DNA of 64,000 nt from positions 248,001 through 312,000 of the forward strand of contig NZ_CP124862.1 in NCBI RefSeq assembly GCF_030013905.1. The letters run 5' to 3'. A program made the position numbers and the translations under genes. Under the pieces are notes generated by a model that saw only the letters and a program-made list of their open reading frames with translations, was not told where the DNA came from and ran no database searches. The stretch comes from Petroclostridium sp. X23. Its GTDB lineage: Bacteria > Bacillota > Clostridia > SK-Y3. Each line of letters opens with the position of its first letter. Position 1 is the first letter of the stretch. This document shows positions 18,395 through 27,801 of this stretch, piece by piece.

Positions 18395-18503
18395 AAGCAC
18401 ATAGAGAAAATCGAACATGGGGACTGTCCCTGCTGTTTGCATGGTTTTGGCATAACAGAGGGACTGTCCCCATGTTTGGTTTTCGAACGATTCAGCACTT
18501 TTT
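18395..18503. repeat. Dispersed palindromic repeat, TTCGAACGATTCAGCAC copy
   Basis: Inverted arms AATCGAACATGGGGAC / GTCCCCATGTTTGGTTTTCGA with internal GGGACTGTCCCTGCTGTT and AACAGAGGGACTG, followed by TTCGAACGATTCAGCACTTTTTT. Same family as 17315-17459 and 26584-26654. It occupies the first part of the 433-base rbgA-rnhB gap. Confidence 0.65.
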
Positions 18504-18560
18504 TACAATTTGCTTTGGTCTTCTATTCCAGAGTGGTTGTCTTATTTTTTAAGTAATTTT

Positions 18561-18588
18561 GCAGGATAACCGATATATTTATAGAATA
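18561..18588 (+). promoter_or_regulatory. Sigma-H-like promoter upstream of rnhB
   Basis: GCAGGAT (18561-18567), 13 bases, ATAGAATA (18581-18588). It matches the sigma-H pattern RNAGGAWWW / RNNGAAT and has the same spacing as three other sites in this window. A MITE-like element begins six bases downstream, so the transcript would run through it to reach rnhB. Confidence 0.5.
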
Positions 18589-18593
18589 ATTAA

Positions 18594-18752
18594 TATATAA
18601 GTTGAATTAAACATTTGAATCGGAACGGCACAGGGGCCGTTCCCTACATAGAACACCAAATTCCATTCATACATGATTTTCAATTCGTAGGGAACGCCCC
18701 CCGTGGCGTTCCGTTGACTTGCAATATCCAATTATTTAATTCAACTTATATA
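18594..18752. mobile_element. MITE-like element with 18-bp terminal inverted repeats
   Basis: Perfect terminal repeats TATATAAGTTGAATTAAA at 18594-18611 and its complement at 18735-18752. Inside is a REP-type pair, 18621-18647 and 18687-18713, each a GGAACG...CGTTCC hairpin with GTAG facing inward. No coding capacity. A second element with the same ends is at 52137-52321. Confidence 0.75.
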
Positions 18753-18794
18753 GTATGAAAATGATTTGATCTTGATAATATGGGAGGCAAATAA

Positions 18795-19574
18795 ATGGAA
18801 TTTTCCAATATGAATATTAAGGAGATAGATAAATTTCTGGATCAATTAGATATAGAGTCTATAGAGCAAAATATACCTCTTTTAAATAATGACTCCCGTG
18901 CTGCGGTACATAAGCTTATCACAAAATACAGTAACAGAGTTGCCAAGCACTATCACGAGCTTGAACGAATTAAGCAGCTCTATGCATTTGAGGAAAAGCT
19001 CTATACAAAAGGGTTAAAGCATATTGCCGGTGTGGATGAAGCCGGACGGGGACCGCTTGCGGGTCCGGTATTTGCAGCTGCGGTCATATTAAAACCCGGT
19101 ACAGTTATAAAGGGTATTAATGATTCCAAAAAACTCAGTGAATCAAAAAGAGATGCAATATATGAAGAAATTATTAAAAAAGCAGTAAGCTATAGTGTTG
19201 CCAGTGTCTCGGAACAAGAAATAGATAAGATCAATATCCGGAATGCCGCATTTCACGCAATGGTAAAAGCTGTTGAGAATTTAAGTACTTCGCCGGAATT
19301 TGTATTAATAGACGGTGATGCCGTAAAAGGGATATCGGTACCATACCAATGTATTGTAAAAGGTGACAGTCTGAGTATTTCCATCGCAGCTGCATCCATT
19401 CTTGCAAAAGTATCAAGGGACCGTTATATAAAAGAGTGTGATAAAATCTATCCTCAATATGGATTTGCTGCACATAAAGGTTATGGTACAAAAGAGCATA
19501 TAGATTCAATTAAGAAATTTGGACTATGTCCAATTCATAGAAAAACCTTTACTTCAAAATTTATTAATGTATGA
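18795..19574 (+). CDS. rnhB: Ribonuclease HII
   Basis: Removes ribonucleotides and RNA primers from DNA. 259 residues, with an N-terminal extension of about 70 residues as in B. subtilis RNase HII, then the active-site motif GVDEAGRGPLAGPVFAAAVIL, the GDSLSISIAAASILAKVSRDR segment and HKGYGTKEH near the C-terminus. GGGAGGC at 18781-18787 precedes the ATG. Confidence 0.96.
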   Translation: MEFSNMNIKEIDKFLDQLDIESIEQNIPLLNNDSRAAVHKLITKYSNRVAKHYHELERIKQLYAFEEKLYTKGLKHIAGVDEAGRGPLAGPVFAAAVILKPGTVIKGINDSKKLSESKRDAIYEEIIKKAVSYSVASVSEQEIDKINIRNAAFHAMVKAVENLSTSPEFVLIDGDAVKGISVPYQCIVKGDSLSISIAAASILAKVSRDRYIKECDKIYPQYGFAAHKGYGTKEHIDSIKKFGLCPIHRKTFTSKFINV

Positions 19575-19584
19575 TGGTGATAAA

Positions 19585-21117
19585 ATGAGAATTGATGGAT
19601 TTACAGGTCTAAATCAATTAAACGTATCCAATACCGGAAACTTATTAAAAAACGCAGATATCGGAGATGTTCTAAGAGTGCAGGTGACAGGTATTTCTTC
19701 TAAGATGCTCTCTTTAAGAATGCCCGATGGAAGTTTTATCAGTGCTGCCAGCCTGGTGCCTTTAGAAGTAAACCTAGGCGATTTTTTAGATTTATATATT
19801 AAATCCAAAGATGAATCACAGGTATTTGTTGAAATCGTAAAAGAAGAAATGGGGCAAGCGCTTAATACAGATAGTATTAAAGAAAAGCTCTTATCTATAT
19901 CCATACCGCCGGATTCAAAGAATGTACAAGTTGGTCGTGAAATGTCCAAAAATGAAATCCCGTTAACCAAAGAGAATTTTCAAAATCTTACAAGGCTTTT
20001 AAATGATTTTAATAAAACAACTGCGGACAAGCTGACTTTCTTATTGGGAAATGACATTCCTGTTAATTCAAAAAATTTAACTGTTCTTAGCCAACTAACA
20101 CAGCAAAGACAGGTTTTGGGACAAAGTCTTCAAAAATTGGTTATTCAATTGGAAGATATGGTACAAACAATATCTAAAAATCAAATAGAAGGTACACAGC
20201 AGTCTGATATAAATTATAAGCCGCAAGTGACGTCTGACAATAGCGCTACTACGAACGACATAAGCGCTTCTAAGGATACCGGCAGCTATACTAAAGATGG
20301 CAATACAAAACTTCCGATTGAAGGTATGGAAAATAATAGGATTAATGTTACCCAAAAACAACCTGCTGTTGACCAACAGCAGATCATATCTAAAGATGGA
20401 CAGGTACTCCTGCCCGTTGATCATAAACTGATAAGTAGTGATGTAGATAATAAAGCGGAAATAAAAAACTTGTTAAAATTGATAGATCCTGCTGAGATGG
20501 AGAATATCGAGAAACTTACGAAGAATATCTTTAAAGTCATAGATAAAACTAACGCTGATCTATTGCCCGAGCAGATTAATGGTGAAAAGAATATAAAAGA
20601 AATTGAGCAATTATTGAAACAGATTGAGTCCGTAATAAAAAATATTGATACGCCTGAAATACAACAACTAAAGCATACTATGAGTCAGGTTGAAGATAAT
20701 TTGAATTTCTTGAATCAAATAAACCGCTTTTACAGTGTTGTTCATATTCCTATTAACATCAATGATTATAATAGTACTGCTGAGTTGTATGTATTTAAAG
20801 ATACTAAAAATAAAAAGAAAGTCGATCCTTCTAATGCGTCGGTCTTTATTTCACTGGATACTGCTAATCTGGGACTGGTAGAGGCGTTAATTAATATTAA
20901 AAATAAAAATATTGAATGCCATTTTCAAACAGATGAAAATGATACACTTGCATTTGTAAAAAATAATATTACTCCGCTATATAGCTTATTAGATAGTTAC
21001 GGATACAAGCTTGTGAAGGTGACCTATAAAGAAATAGCCGAAAAAACAGATCTATTAAATGTGAAGCAAACACAAAGCCACATTAATAAAAAGTATTCTT
21101 TTGATATGAGGGTGTAA
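19585..21117 (+). CDS. YlqG-like protein with FliK-like C-terminus
   Basis: Hypothetical protein of 510 residues. N-terminal region rich in beta-type segments (GDVLRVQVTGISSKMLSLRMPDG), a low-complexity Asn/Gln/Thr/Asp middle from about 190 to 300, and a C-terminal block from about 400 (SVFISLDTANLGLVEALINIKNKN, then LYSLLDSYGYKLVKVTYKE) that resembles the flagellar hook-length control protein FliK C-domain. ATG 19585 was chosen because the longer frame overlaps rnhB without a ribosome binding site. It sits in the place of B. subtilis ylqG and is three bases from the FlhB-C-like gene. Confidence 0.6.
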   Translation: MRIDGFTGLNQLNVSNTGNLLKNADIGDVLRVQVTGISSKMLSLRMPDGSFISAASLVPLEVNLGDFLDLYIKSKDESQVFVEIVKEEMGQALNTDSIKEKLLSISIPPDSKNVQVGREMSKNEIPLTKENFQNLTRLLNDFNKTTADKLTFLLGNDIPVNSKNLTVLSQLTQQRQVLGQSLQKLVIQLEDMVQTISKNQIEGTQQSDINYKPQVTSDNSATTNDISASKDTGSYTKDGNTKLPIEGMENNRINVTQKQPAVDQQQIISKDGQVLLPVDHKLISSDVDNKAEIKNLLKLIDPAEMENIEKLTKNIFKVIDKTNADLLPEQINGEKNIKEIEQLLKQIESVIKNIDTPEIQQLKHTMSQVEDNLNFLNQINRFYSVVHIPININDYNSTAELYVFKDTKNKKKVDPSNASVFISLDTANLGLVEALINIKNKNIECHFQTDENDTLAFVKNNITPLYSLLDSYGYKLVKVTYKEIAEKTDLLNVKQTQSHINKKYSFDMRV

Positions 21118-21119
21118 AA

Positions 21120-21422
21120 ATGAGAAAAGATAAGGATACGATGAAAAAGGCGGCAGCCATAAAGTATGATCCTGCTTCAGGGGATAAGGCACCAAAAGTG
21201 ATTGCTTCGGGAAAAGGAAGAATAGCGGAAAGTATTATAGAAAAAGCGGAAGAAAATAATATTCCTGTTCATAAAGACCCTAAACTAGCCCATATGTTGA
21301 ATTTACTTCAAATAGGCGATGAAATACCGCCTGAGCTATATGAAGTGGTTGCGCAAATTCTGATTTTTGTAAGTGATTTGGATAAATTAAGGGGAGAAGT
21401 TAAGAAGCATGACAGTTTATAA
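21120..21422 (+). CDS. ylqH: FlhB C-terminal domain-like protein (YlqH)
   Basis: 100-residue stand-alone copy of the cytoplasmic domain of FlhB, the type III export switch. It begins at AAAIKYDPASGDKAPKVIASGKGR, which aligns just after the NPTH autocleavage site of full FlhB, and ends with the family block GDEIPPELYEVVAQILIFVSDL. The membrane part and NPTH are absent. Its function outside the flagellum is unknown. It starts three bases after the FliK-like gene and its end overlaps yraN by 14 bases. Confidence 0.85.
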   Translation: MRKDKDTMKKAAAIKYDPASGDKAPKVIASGKGRIAESIIEKAEENNIPVHKDPKLAHMLNLLQIGDEIPPELYEVVAQILIFVSDLDKLRGEVKKHDSL

Positions 21423-21786
21423 AAAACAGATAGGTGCGTTAGGGGAACAGGAAGCAGCAAATTATTTAATCAAGAATCATTATACAATCATTGATAAAAA
21501 TTTTCGCTGTCGGCTTGGTGAAATAGACATTATCGCCAGAGAGGGTGAATATATTGTCTTTATCGAGGTAAAAACCCGTAAGGATTGCCGGTTTGGAATT
21601 CCCGCCGAGGCAGTAGATTATTATAAAAGAAATAAGATTATTCAAATTGCTCAGTATTATCTTATGCAAAAAAGAATGCACGGGAGAAATATAAGATTTG
21701 ATGTTGTAGAGGTAATCGGTTGTGTTACCGGACATAAGCCGGATATAAAATCGGTAAGGGTGATCAAAAACGCTTTTCAAGCGTAA
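21409..21786 (+). CDS. YraN family protein (UPF0102), endonuclease-like
   Basis: 125 residues of the UPF0102 family with a Holliday-resolvase-like nuclease fold. Family motifs: LGEQEAANYLIKNHYTIIDKNFRCRLGEIDIIAREGEYIVFIEVKTRK, where Glu, Asp and the ExK form a PD-(D/E)xK-like site. Start ATG 21409 lies within ylqH; translation is probably coupled. Confidence 0.9.
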   Translation: MTVYKKQIGALGEQEAANYLIKNHYTIIDKNFRCRLGEIDIIAREGEYIVFIEVKTRKDCRFGIPAEAVDYYKRNKIIQIAQYYLMQKRMHGRNIRFDVVEVIGCVTGHKPDIKSVRVIKNAFQA

Positions 21787-21804
21787 AAGATTAGGGGGAA
21801 TTGT

Positions 21805-22749
21805 ATGCACAACTACATTGTTTTTGATGCACATTGTGATACCATTACAAAACTGATGGAAAACGGACAGGATTTATATTCCAATGATACACATTTAGAT
21901 ATCCGTAGAATGAAAAAGTACAAAGGATATATCCAGATGTTTGCCGCATGGATTGCGCCGGAGTATTCTCCCCATAATGCATTAAAAAGAACCATGCAAA
22001 TCCTGGATGAATTTTTTAGACAAGTCGAGAATAATAAAGAACATATTGCATTTGTTAAAGATTATAAACAAATGATGGAAGCAGTCAATAATCAAAAGGT
22101 GGCTGCTTTTGTTTCTGTTGAAGGAGGCGAAGCACTACAGGGAGATTTGCGTGTTTTGAGAATGCTATACCGTCTAGGTGTACGAAGTATCTGTCTCACT
22201 TGGAACGGACGAAATGAGATTGGAGATGGGGTTGGAGAAGAACAGACCAATGGAGGGTTAACCAACTTTGGCAGAGAAGTAGTTGAAGAAATGAATAGAC
22301 TAGGAATGATCATCGATGTATCGCACCTTTCACCTGCAGGGTTTTGGGATGTAATAGAACTTTCCAAACAGTCTATTATAGCATCTCACTCCAACTCGAA
22401 ATCGATTTGCGGTCATAAACGCAACCTCACCGATGAACAATTTATAGCTATTAAGAATAATGGAGGTATGGTAGGTATCAATTTTTATCCTCCATTTCTT
22501 AATCAAAGCGATGAGGCTGATATGCTGGATATTTTAAAGAATATTGAGCATTTTATGGGGCTGAATGGGGAAAATAATATTGGTCTTGGTACGGACTTTG
22601 ATGGTATAGACACCACGCCAAAAGATGTCATTGGTGTAGAACAGTTGGATGCTTTATGCAGCAATCTTTTGAGGTTAAATTACAGCCAGCAGCAGGTAGA
22701 AAAGATCATGGGGAAAAATTTTATGAGGTTGATAGAAAAAATACTATAG
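21805..22749 (+). CDS. Membrane-dipeptidase-like peptidase (M19)
   Basis: Zinc dipeptidase of the renal dipeptidase family, probably acting on D-amino-acid or other dipeptides. 314 residues with FDAHCDT near the start (first metal ligands), the bridging Glu in SVEGGEAL near 106, IDVSHLS, the HSNSKSICGHKRNLTDEQ segment and GLGTDFDGID. No signal peptide, so probably cytoplasmic in spite of the family name. GGGGGAA at 21793-21799 precedes ATG 21805. Confidence 0.92.
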   Translation: MHNYIVFDAHCDTITKLMENGQDLYSNDTHLDIRRMKKYKGYIQMFAAWIAPEYSPHNALKRTMQILDEFFRQVENNKEHIAFVKDYKQMMEAVNNQKVAAFVSVEGGEALQGDLRVLRMLYRLGVRSICLTWNGRNEIGDGVGEEQTNGGLTNFGREVVEEMNRLGMIIDVSHLSPAGFWDVIELSKQSIIASHSNSKSICGHKRNLTDEQFIAIKNNGGMVGINFYPPFLNQSDEADMLDILKNIEHFMGLNGENNIGLGTDFDGIDTTPKDVIGVEQLDALCSNLLRLNYSQQQVEKIMGKNFMRLIEKIL

Positions 22750-22887
22750 TTATGAATTATTTGCATAAAGCTCTTGCATTTTCATTGTAATTATAATAAT
22801 ATAAATATAGTAAATTTCGAATAAATGAATGTTATTAATGCGGATAATGCATTGGTTAAAATTATATCAATGGAGGTATATTTTTTT

Positions 22888-24087
22888 ATGAATCTCAATC
22901 TTTCTGAAAAGGCAATTTCTATTAGCCCATCATCTACATTAGCTATAGATGCGAAATTTAAAAGCATGAAAGCAAAGGGAATAGATGTTGTTGGCTTTGG
23001 TGCCGGCGAGCCGGATTTTGATACCCCTCAGCATATCAAAGAAGCTGCTATTAAAGCAATCAATGAAGGCTTTACAAAATACACACCTGCTGCAGGGATG
23101 CCCGGATTAAAAGAAGCTGTTTGCAGGAAATTAAAAAAAGATAATAATCTTGCGTATAGTCCGGAGCAAATTGTTATTAGTAATGGAGCGAAGCACTCTC
23201 TGGTGAATGTATTTACTGCCATCTGTAACCCTGGAGATGAGGTAATCATCCCTGCTCCTTTCTGGGTTAGTTATCCTGAAATGGTAAAGCTGGCAGATGG
23301 TGTGCCTGTGCTTTTGCCCACTAATGAAAAAAATCAATTTAAATTTACAATTGATGATTTAAAAAAGGTAGTGACATCTAAAACAAAGGCTTTAGTACTG
23401 AATAGCCCAAGTAATCCTACCGGTATGATATATACAGAGGATGAACTAAAGGAAATTGCGGAATTTGCGGTGCAGAATAATATATATGTTGTTTCTGATG
23501 AAATCTATGAGCACCTTATTTATGATGGCTTAAAGCATGTGAGTATCGCTTCTTTTGGAGAAGCTATCAAAGATTTAACCATTATTGTAAATGGCGTATC
23601 AAAAACCTATGCGATGACAGGTTGGAGAATAGGATACACCGCTTCAAATGCCAAGATCGCGAAGGTAATGGGCAATGTTCAAAGTCATGCTACTTCCAAT
23701 CCGAATTCTATTGCGCAGGTAGCTGCCATCGCAGCTCTAGATGGTCCGCAGGATGAGATTGAAGAGATGAAGAAGGCATTTGTTGAAAGAAGAAACTATA
23801 TGGTAGATAGAATCAACAGTATAGAAGGTTTATCATGTTCAAAGCCGCAAGGCGCATTCTATGTCATGATGAATATCAACAGTACCTTTGGTAAGGAATA
23901 CTATGGAAAAACAATTAATAATTCCGACGAATTTGCGGATCTGTTATTAGAAAAAGCCAATGTGGCTTTAGTTCCCGGTTCCGGTTTTGGTGCAGAGGGT
24001 TATGTCCGTTGGTCTTACGCGACTTCCATGCAAAATATCGTAGAAGGATTAAATAGGATTGAAAAGTTCTTGAACAATGAGTTATAA
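22888..24087 (+). CDS. Class I aminotransferase (aspartate aminotransferase type)
   Basis: PLP enzyme transferring the amino group of aspartate (or a related amino acid) to 2-oxoglutarate. 399 residues: FGAGEPDFDTP near 35, NSPSNPTG near 172, the PLP lysine in VSKTYAMTGWRIGY near 235 and the substrate Arg in VRWSYATS near 371. ATG 22888 is supported by TGGAGGT at 22871-22877 and the family start; the upstream in-frame ATG (22825) has no ribosome binding site. Confidence 0.93.
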   Translation: MNLNLSEKAISISPSSTLAIDAKFKSMKAKGIDVVGFGAGEPDFDTPQHIKEAAIKAINEGFTKYTPAAGMPGLKEAVCRKLKKDNNLAYSPEQIVISNGAKHSLVNVFTAICNPGDEVIIPAPFWVSYPEMVKLADGVPVLLPTNEKNQFKFTIDDLKKVVTSKTKALVLNSPSNPTGMIYTEDELKEIAEFAVQNNIYVVSDEIYEHLIYDGLKHVSIASFGEAIKDLTIIVNGVSKTYAMTGWRIGYTASNAKIAKVMGNVQSHATSNPNSIAQVAAIAALDGPQDEIEEMKKAFVERRNYMVDRINSIEGLSCSKPQGAFYVMMNINSTFGKEYYGKTINNSDEFADLLLEKANVALVPGSGFGAEGYVRWSYATSMQNIVEGLNRIEKFLNNEL

Positions 24088-24170
24088 TAGAGTATAAAAT
24101 GAGTAGTGGATAGTGGTTAGTAATGAAACCATTGTTTACTACTCAAACTTTTGCAGAAAGGAAGATCGCA

Positions 24171-25601
24171 TTGAAAAATACTTATGAAAGTCCTTTGAAT
24201 TCCAGATATGCAAGTAAAGAGATGCAACAGCTTTTTTCCCCTGATATGAAGTTTAAAACATGGAGGAAGCTATGGATCGCACTTGCTGAAGCAGAGAAGG
24301 AGTTAGGACTTAATATATCTGATGAACAGATCGGTGAACTGAAGAAGTTTCAAGATGAAATTAACTATGAAACCGCTGCAAAACGGGAAGCGGAAGTCCG
24401 TCATGATGTAATGGCGCATGTTTTTGCATATGGAGAGCAGTGTCCTAAGGCAAAGCCTATTATTCATTTGGGGGCGACATCATGTTATGTTGGAGATAAT
24501 ACCGATATTATTATTATGACCGAAGCACTTAAGCTAATCAAACAAAAGTTGGTCAACATCATAAAATTACTGGCTGATTTTGCAATGGAGTATAAGGATT
24601 TGCCTACTTTGGGATTCACGCATTTTCAGCCTGCCCAGCTTACAACCGTAGGCAAAAGAGCATGCTTGTGGCTTCAGGAATTATTATTGGACTTGGAAGA
24701 TGTGGACTATCAGTTGTCCAAAGCCAAATTGCTCGGTTCTAAAGGGACTACCGGAACACAGGCAAGTTTCTTGGAGCTATTTGACGGAGATCATGAAAAA
24801 GTTAAAAAGCTGGATAAAATGATTGCTGAAAACATGGGATATTCCGATGTGTTTCCTGTTTCCGGACAAACTTATTCCAGAAAACTGGATAGTCAGATGC
24901 TCAACGTATTAAGCGGCATTGCGCAAAGTGCTTATAAATTCAGCAATGATATCAGGCTTCTTCAACATCTCAAAGAAATCGAAGAACCTTTCGAAAAGAA
25001 TCAAATTGGCTCTTCGGCGATGGCATATAAGAGAAATCCTATGAGAACCGAAAGAATTTCTTCTCTTGCACGCTATGTCATAGTAGATGCATTGAATCCT
25101 GCGATTACCGCATCTACACAATGGTTTGAAAGGACTTTGGATGATTCTGCCAATAAACGGATCAGTATTCCTGAAGCGTTCCTTGCAGTGGATGCGATCC
25201 TTGGAATATATATCAATGTTGTAGATGGATTAGTGGTATATCCTAAGGTCATAGAGCAGCATATCAACCGTGAACTGCCTTTCATGGCTACCGAGAATAT
25301 CATGATGAGTGCTGTTAAAAAAGGCGGAGACCGGCAGGAGCTTCATGAAAAGATAAGGATTCATTCTATGGATGCCGCAAAACAGGTAAAAGTGGAAGGA
25401 AAGCATAATGACCTTATTGAAAGAATTGCTGATGATGAAACGTTCAATTTAAATCTGAATGAACTTAAAGCAATTTTGAATCCTAAGGATTTTGTAGGCA
25501 GATCCCCTGAGCAGGTCGAAGAATTTGTAAATGAGTATATTCAACCGATTCTTAAAGAGAATGAAGCACTATTGGGTGTAAAAGTAGAACTAAAAGTATG
25601 A
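24171..25601 (+). CDS. purB: Adenylosuccinate lyase
   Basis: Splits adenylosuccinate and SAICAR in purine synthesis. 476 residues from TTG 24171, which yields MKNTYESPLNSRYASKEM as in the family and has AAAGGAAG at 24157-24164. The frame is open to ATG 24123, but that ATG lies in an AGTGGATAGTGGTTAG repeat-like stretch, so I reject it. Fumarase/ASL signature GSSAMAYKRNPMRTE near 290; TFSHFQPAQLTT-type segment at TLGFTHFQPAQLTT. Strong terminator follows. Confidence 0.95.
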   Translation: MKNTYESPLNSRYASKEMQQLFSPDMKFKTWRKLWIALAEAEKELGLNISDEQIGELKKFQDEINYETAAKREAEVRHDVMAHVFAYGEQCPKAKPIIHLGATSCYVGDNTDIIIMTEALKLIKQKLVNIIKLLADFAMEYKDLPTLGFTHFQPAQLTTVGKRACLWLQELLLDLEDVDYQLSKAKLLGSKGTTGTQASFLELFDGDHEKVKKLDKMIAENMGYSDVFPVSGQTYSRKLDSQMLNVLSGIAQSAYKFSNDIRLLQHLKEIEEPFEKNQIGSSAMAYKRNPMRTERISSLARYVIVDALNPAITASTQWFERTLDDSANKRISIPEAFLAVDAILGIYINVVDGLVVYPKVIEQHINRELPFMATENIMMSAVKKGGDRQELHEKIRIHSMDAAKQVKVEGKHNDLIERIADDETFNLNLNELKAILNPKDFVGRSPEQVEEFVNEYIQPILKENEALLGVKVELKV

Positions 25602-25632
25602 TGTGTATCAAAAAGAATATTCAATACTCGTG

Positions 25633-25656
25633 AAAAAGCGCATTAGCGCTTTTTTG
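25633..25656 (+). terminator. Rho-independent terminator after purB
   Basis: AAAAAGCGC, ATTA loop, GCGCTTTTT plus a further T. Confidence 0.92.
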
Positions 25657-25714
25657 TTGCCTTTTGATAGAAAAAATAGTAAGATAATATATAAAAAAAC
25701 TTGGAGGGAATTTT

Positions 25715-26539
25715 ATGCAAATGAATAGTATGAATATAGGATTTATAGGGGCGGGTAACATGGCGTCCGCAATCATGAACGGTATGATGAAAGCAGCCAT
25801 TGTAAATACAAAGAATATTTATGTAAGTGATATGGATACTGAGAAATTGAGTATATTACAGGACAAAGGCGTAAATACTAATATAAATAATACCATTATA
25901 GCAGAACACAGTGATATCATTATTTTAGCAGTTAAGCCTAATATTTATAGTGCTGTGCTAAAAGAATTGAGTACAGTTTCAAATATACATAAAAAAATTA
26001 TTGTATCCATTGCAGCAGGGATCTCTATTAAATATATTAAAAGCTTTTTTGACTGTGAAGTAAAAGTAGTTCGAACTATGCCAAACACACCTGCATTAAT
26101 CGGAGAAGGAATGACAGTAACGTGTTTTGAGGAACCGGTCAGCAAGGATGAATTTGAAATAGTGAATCAGATCTTTAGAAGTATAGGGAAGGTAGAATCA
26201 ATAAGTGAAAATTATATGAATGAAGTCATTGCAGTGAATGGAAGCAGTCCGGCATATATTTATATGATGATTGAAGCAATGGCTGATGCGGCTGTAATGA
26301 GAGGGATTCCTAGAAATATAGCGTATAATCTTGTGTCGCAATCGGTTGCAGGGGCAGCAAGAATGGTGATGGAAACCGGTAAACATCCGGGAGAGCTTAA
26401 AGACGCAGTTTGTTCTCCGGCAGGAACTACCATTCAGGCAGTATACCAACTTGAAAAAAGCGGATTCCGCAGCGCATTGATGGATGCAATGGAAAAATGT
26501 ACTGAAAAGGCGATCGAACTTGGGAAAAAATATAGCTGA
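25715..26539 (+). CDS. proC: Pyrroline-5-carboxylate reductase
   Basis: Last step of proline synthesis, NAD(P)H-dependent. 274 residues: Rossmann motif GFIGAGNMASAIMNGM, AVKPNIY, VVRTMPNTPALIGEGMT, and the C-terminal dimer helix signature GSSPAYIYMMIEAMADAAV with HPGELKDAVCSPAGTTIQAV. ATG 25715 follows TTGGAGGG at 25701-25708. Monocistronic as far as can be seen. Confidence 0.96.
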   Translation: MQMNSMNIGFIGAGNMASAIMNGMMKAAIVNTKNIYVSDMDTEKLSILQDKGVNTNINNTIIAEHSDIIILAVKPNIYSAVLKELSTVSNIHKKIIVSIAAGISIKYIKSFFDCEVKVVRTMPNTPALIGEGMTVTCFEEPVSKDEFEIVNQIFRSIGKVESISENYMNEVIAVNGSSPAYIYMMIEAMADAAVMRGIPRNIAYNLVSQSVAGAARMVMETGKHPGELKDAVCSPAGTTIQAVYQLEKSGFRSALMDAMEKCTEKAIELGKKYS

Positions 26540-26583
26540 GAAGTCACACTAAGTATATTACATATCAGCTCAGAATCATAGGG

Positions 26584-26654
26584 GACTGTTCGAGACTACT
26601 GAAAAAGTCAGATTTTCGAACGATAAGCACTTTTTCAGTGATTTCGGACTGTTC
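26584..26654. repeat. Dispersed palindromic repeat with TTCGAACGATAAGCAC
   Basis: Perfect 11-base arms ACTGAAAAAGT (26598-26608) and complement (26629-26639) enclose CAGATTTTCGAACGATAAGC; outer GGACTGTTC copies flank it. It may terminate proC transcripts as well, since T5 lies in the right arm. Confidence 0.65.
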
Positions 26655-26682
26655 AAAAGAAATTTAACAAAGGAAGATTCAT

Positions 26683-27750
26683 TTGATTAGAAGCAGGACA
26701 GCTGTTGTAGATAAAATCCTGGAACAAAACGATGAGATTACCGAAATACTGATTAGCAGTGAAGAAGGCCAGAAGAAAGCGATCAACTATAGCCGTATTG
26801 CCGGTCCGGTGAAAGTAGGCGATAAGGTGATCACCAATACCAATGCCACCTATTTAAATTTAGGAACCGGTGGTTATGATTATGTAATTGCAAATCTCAC
26901 TAGCCCAATAAATAATTTTTCATCCGATAAAGGGCATATCATAAAACTCAGATATACACCTATGCAAGTTAAATGTTTATCTATTGAGGAGATAGATAGT
27001 CCGTATCATCTAATAATTAAAGATCGGGATTCGGTAAGTGGAATGAAAGTAATCATTATTCCTTTACATAGTATGCTCTCCCCCACGGTACATATATTAA
27101 AGCATTATAATAAATCATTAAAAATTACATATATTATGACTGATAGTGCTTGTTTGCCCTTATTCTTCAGTAAAATGGTGCGGACATTAAAAGAACAACA
27201 GTTGCTGGATTTTACCATTACGTCAGGACAAGCTTTCGGAGGTGACCTTGAAGCGGTAAACTTTTATTCTGCCTTATTGGGAGCAAAATACATTTGTGAA
27301 TGCGATATAGCAATTATCGGCCCCGGACCGGGAGTGGTAGGTACAAATACAAAGCTTGGTTTTTCCGGTGTTGAAGGGGGATCTATTATTGATGCTGTCA
27401 ATTTAATGAACGGAGTACCCTTCTATGTGCCGAGGATAAGTTTTGCTGACCAAAGAGAAAGGCATTATGGCATCAGTCACCATTCTCTTACTGTTTTAGG
27501 AAAACTTACGTGCTCCGGTGCACATTTAGCGGTTCCGGTTTTTAATGAGGAAAAAGAGAATGTCATTTTCCAACAAATCAATAAGCATCAAATACACCAA
27601 AAACATGATATTTCCCGTATTGATGAAAATACTTTAAGTATTTTAGAGCAACGTAATGTGCAAATAAAAACAATGGGAAGAGGAATAGCGCAAGATCCTG
27701 CTTTCTTTAGAACCATCGGTAGTACAGCAGTCTTCGCATTAAATATGTAA
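26683..27750 (+). CDS. DUF3866 family protein
   Basis: Hypothetical protein of 355 residues, best matched to DUF3866. Visible features are an N-terminal small barrel (VDKILEQNDEITEILIS, GDKVITNTNATYLNLGTGGYDYVIANL), a His-rich central part (IPLHSMLSPTVHILKHYNK) and a C-terminal Gly-rich block CDIAIIGPGPGVVGTNTKLGFSGVEGG. No signal peptide or membrane segment. TTG 26683 has AAAGGAAG at 26669-26676. spoIIM follows after 88 bases. Confidence 0.7.
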   Translation: MIRSRTAVVDKILEQNDEITEILISSEEGQKKAINYSRIAGPVKVGDKVITNTNATYLNLGTGGYDYVIANLTSPINNFSSDKGHIIKLRYTPMQVKCLSIEEIDSPYHLIIKDRDSVSGMKVIIIPLHSMLSPTVHILKHYNKSLKITYIMTDSACLPLFFSKMVRTLKEQQLLDFTITSGQAFGGDLEAVNFYSALLGAKYICECDIAIIGPGPGVVGTNTKLGFSGVEGGSIIDAVNLMNGVPFYVPRISFADQRERHYGISHHSLTVLGKLTCSGAHLAVPVFNEEKENVIFQQINKHQIHQKHDISRIDENTLSILEQRNVQIKTMGRGIAQDPAFFRTIGSTAVFALNM

Positions 27751-27801
27751 CTATGGATAATTATTTTTTAAAAAATTATGTAATTTTTCTCCTTTTCGGT
27801 G

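Noticed and set aside
24123..24170. ATG 24123 as the purB start
   Set aside because: The added 16 residues do not match the family N-terminus and the ATG follows repeat-like AGTGGATAGTGG sequence; TTG 24171 has a better ribosome binding site.
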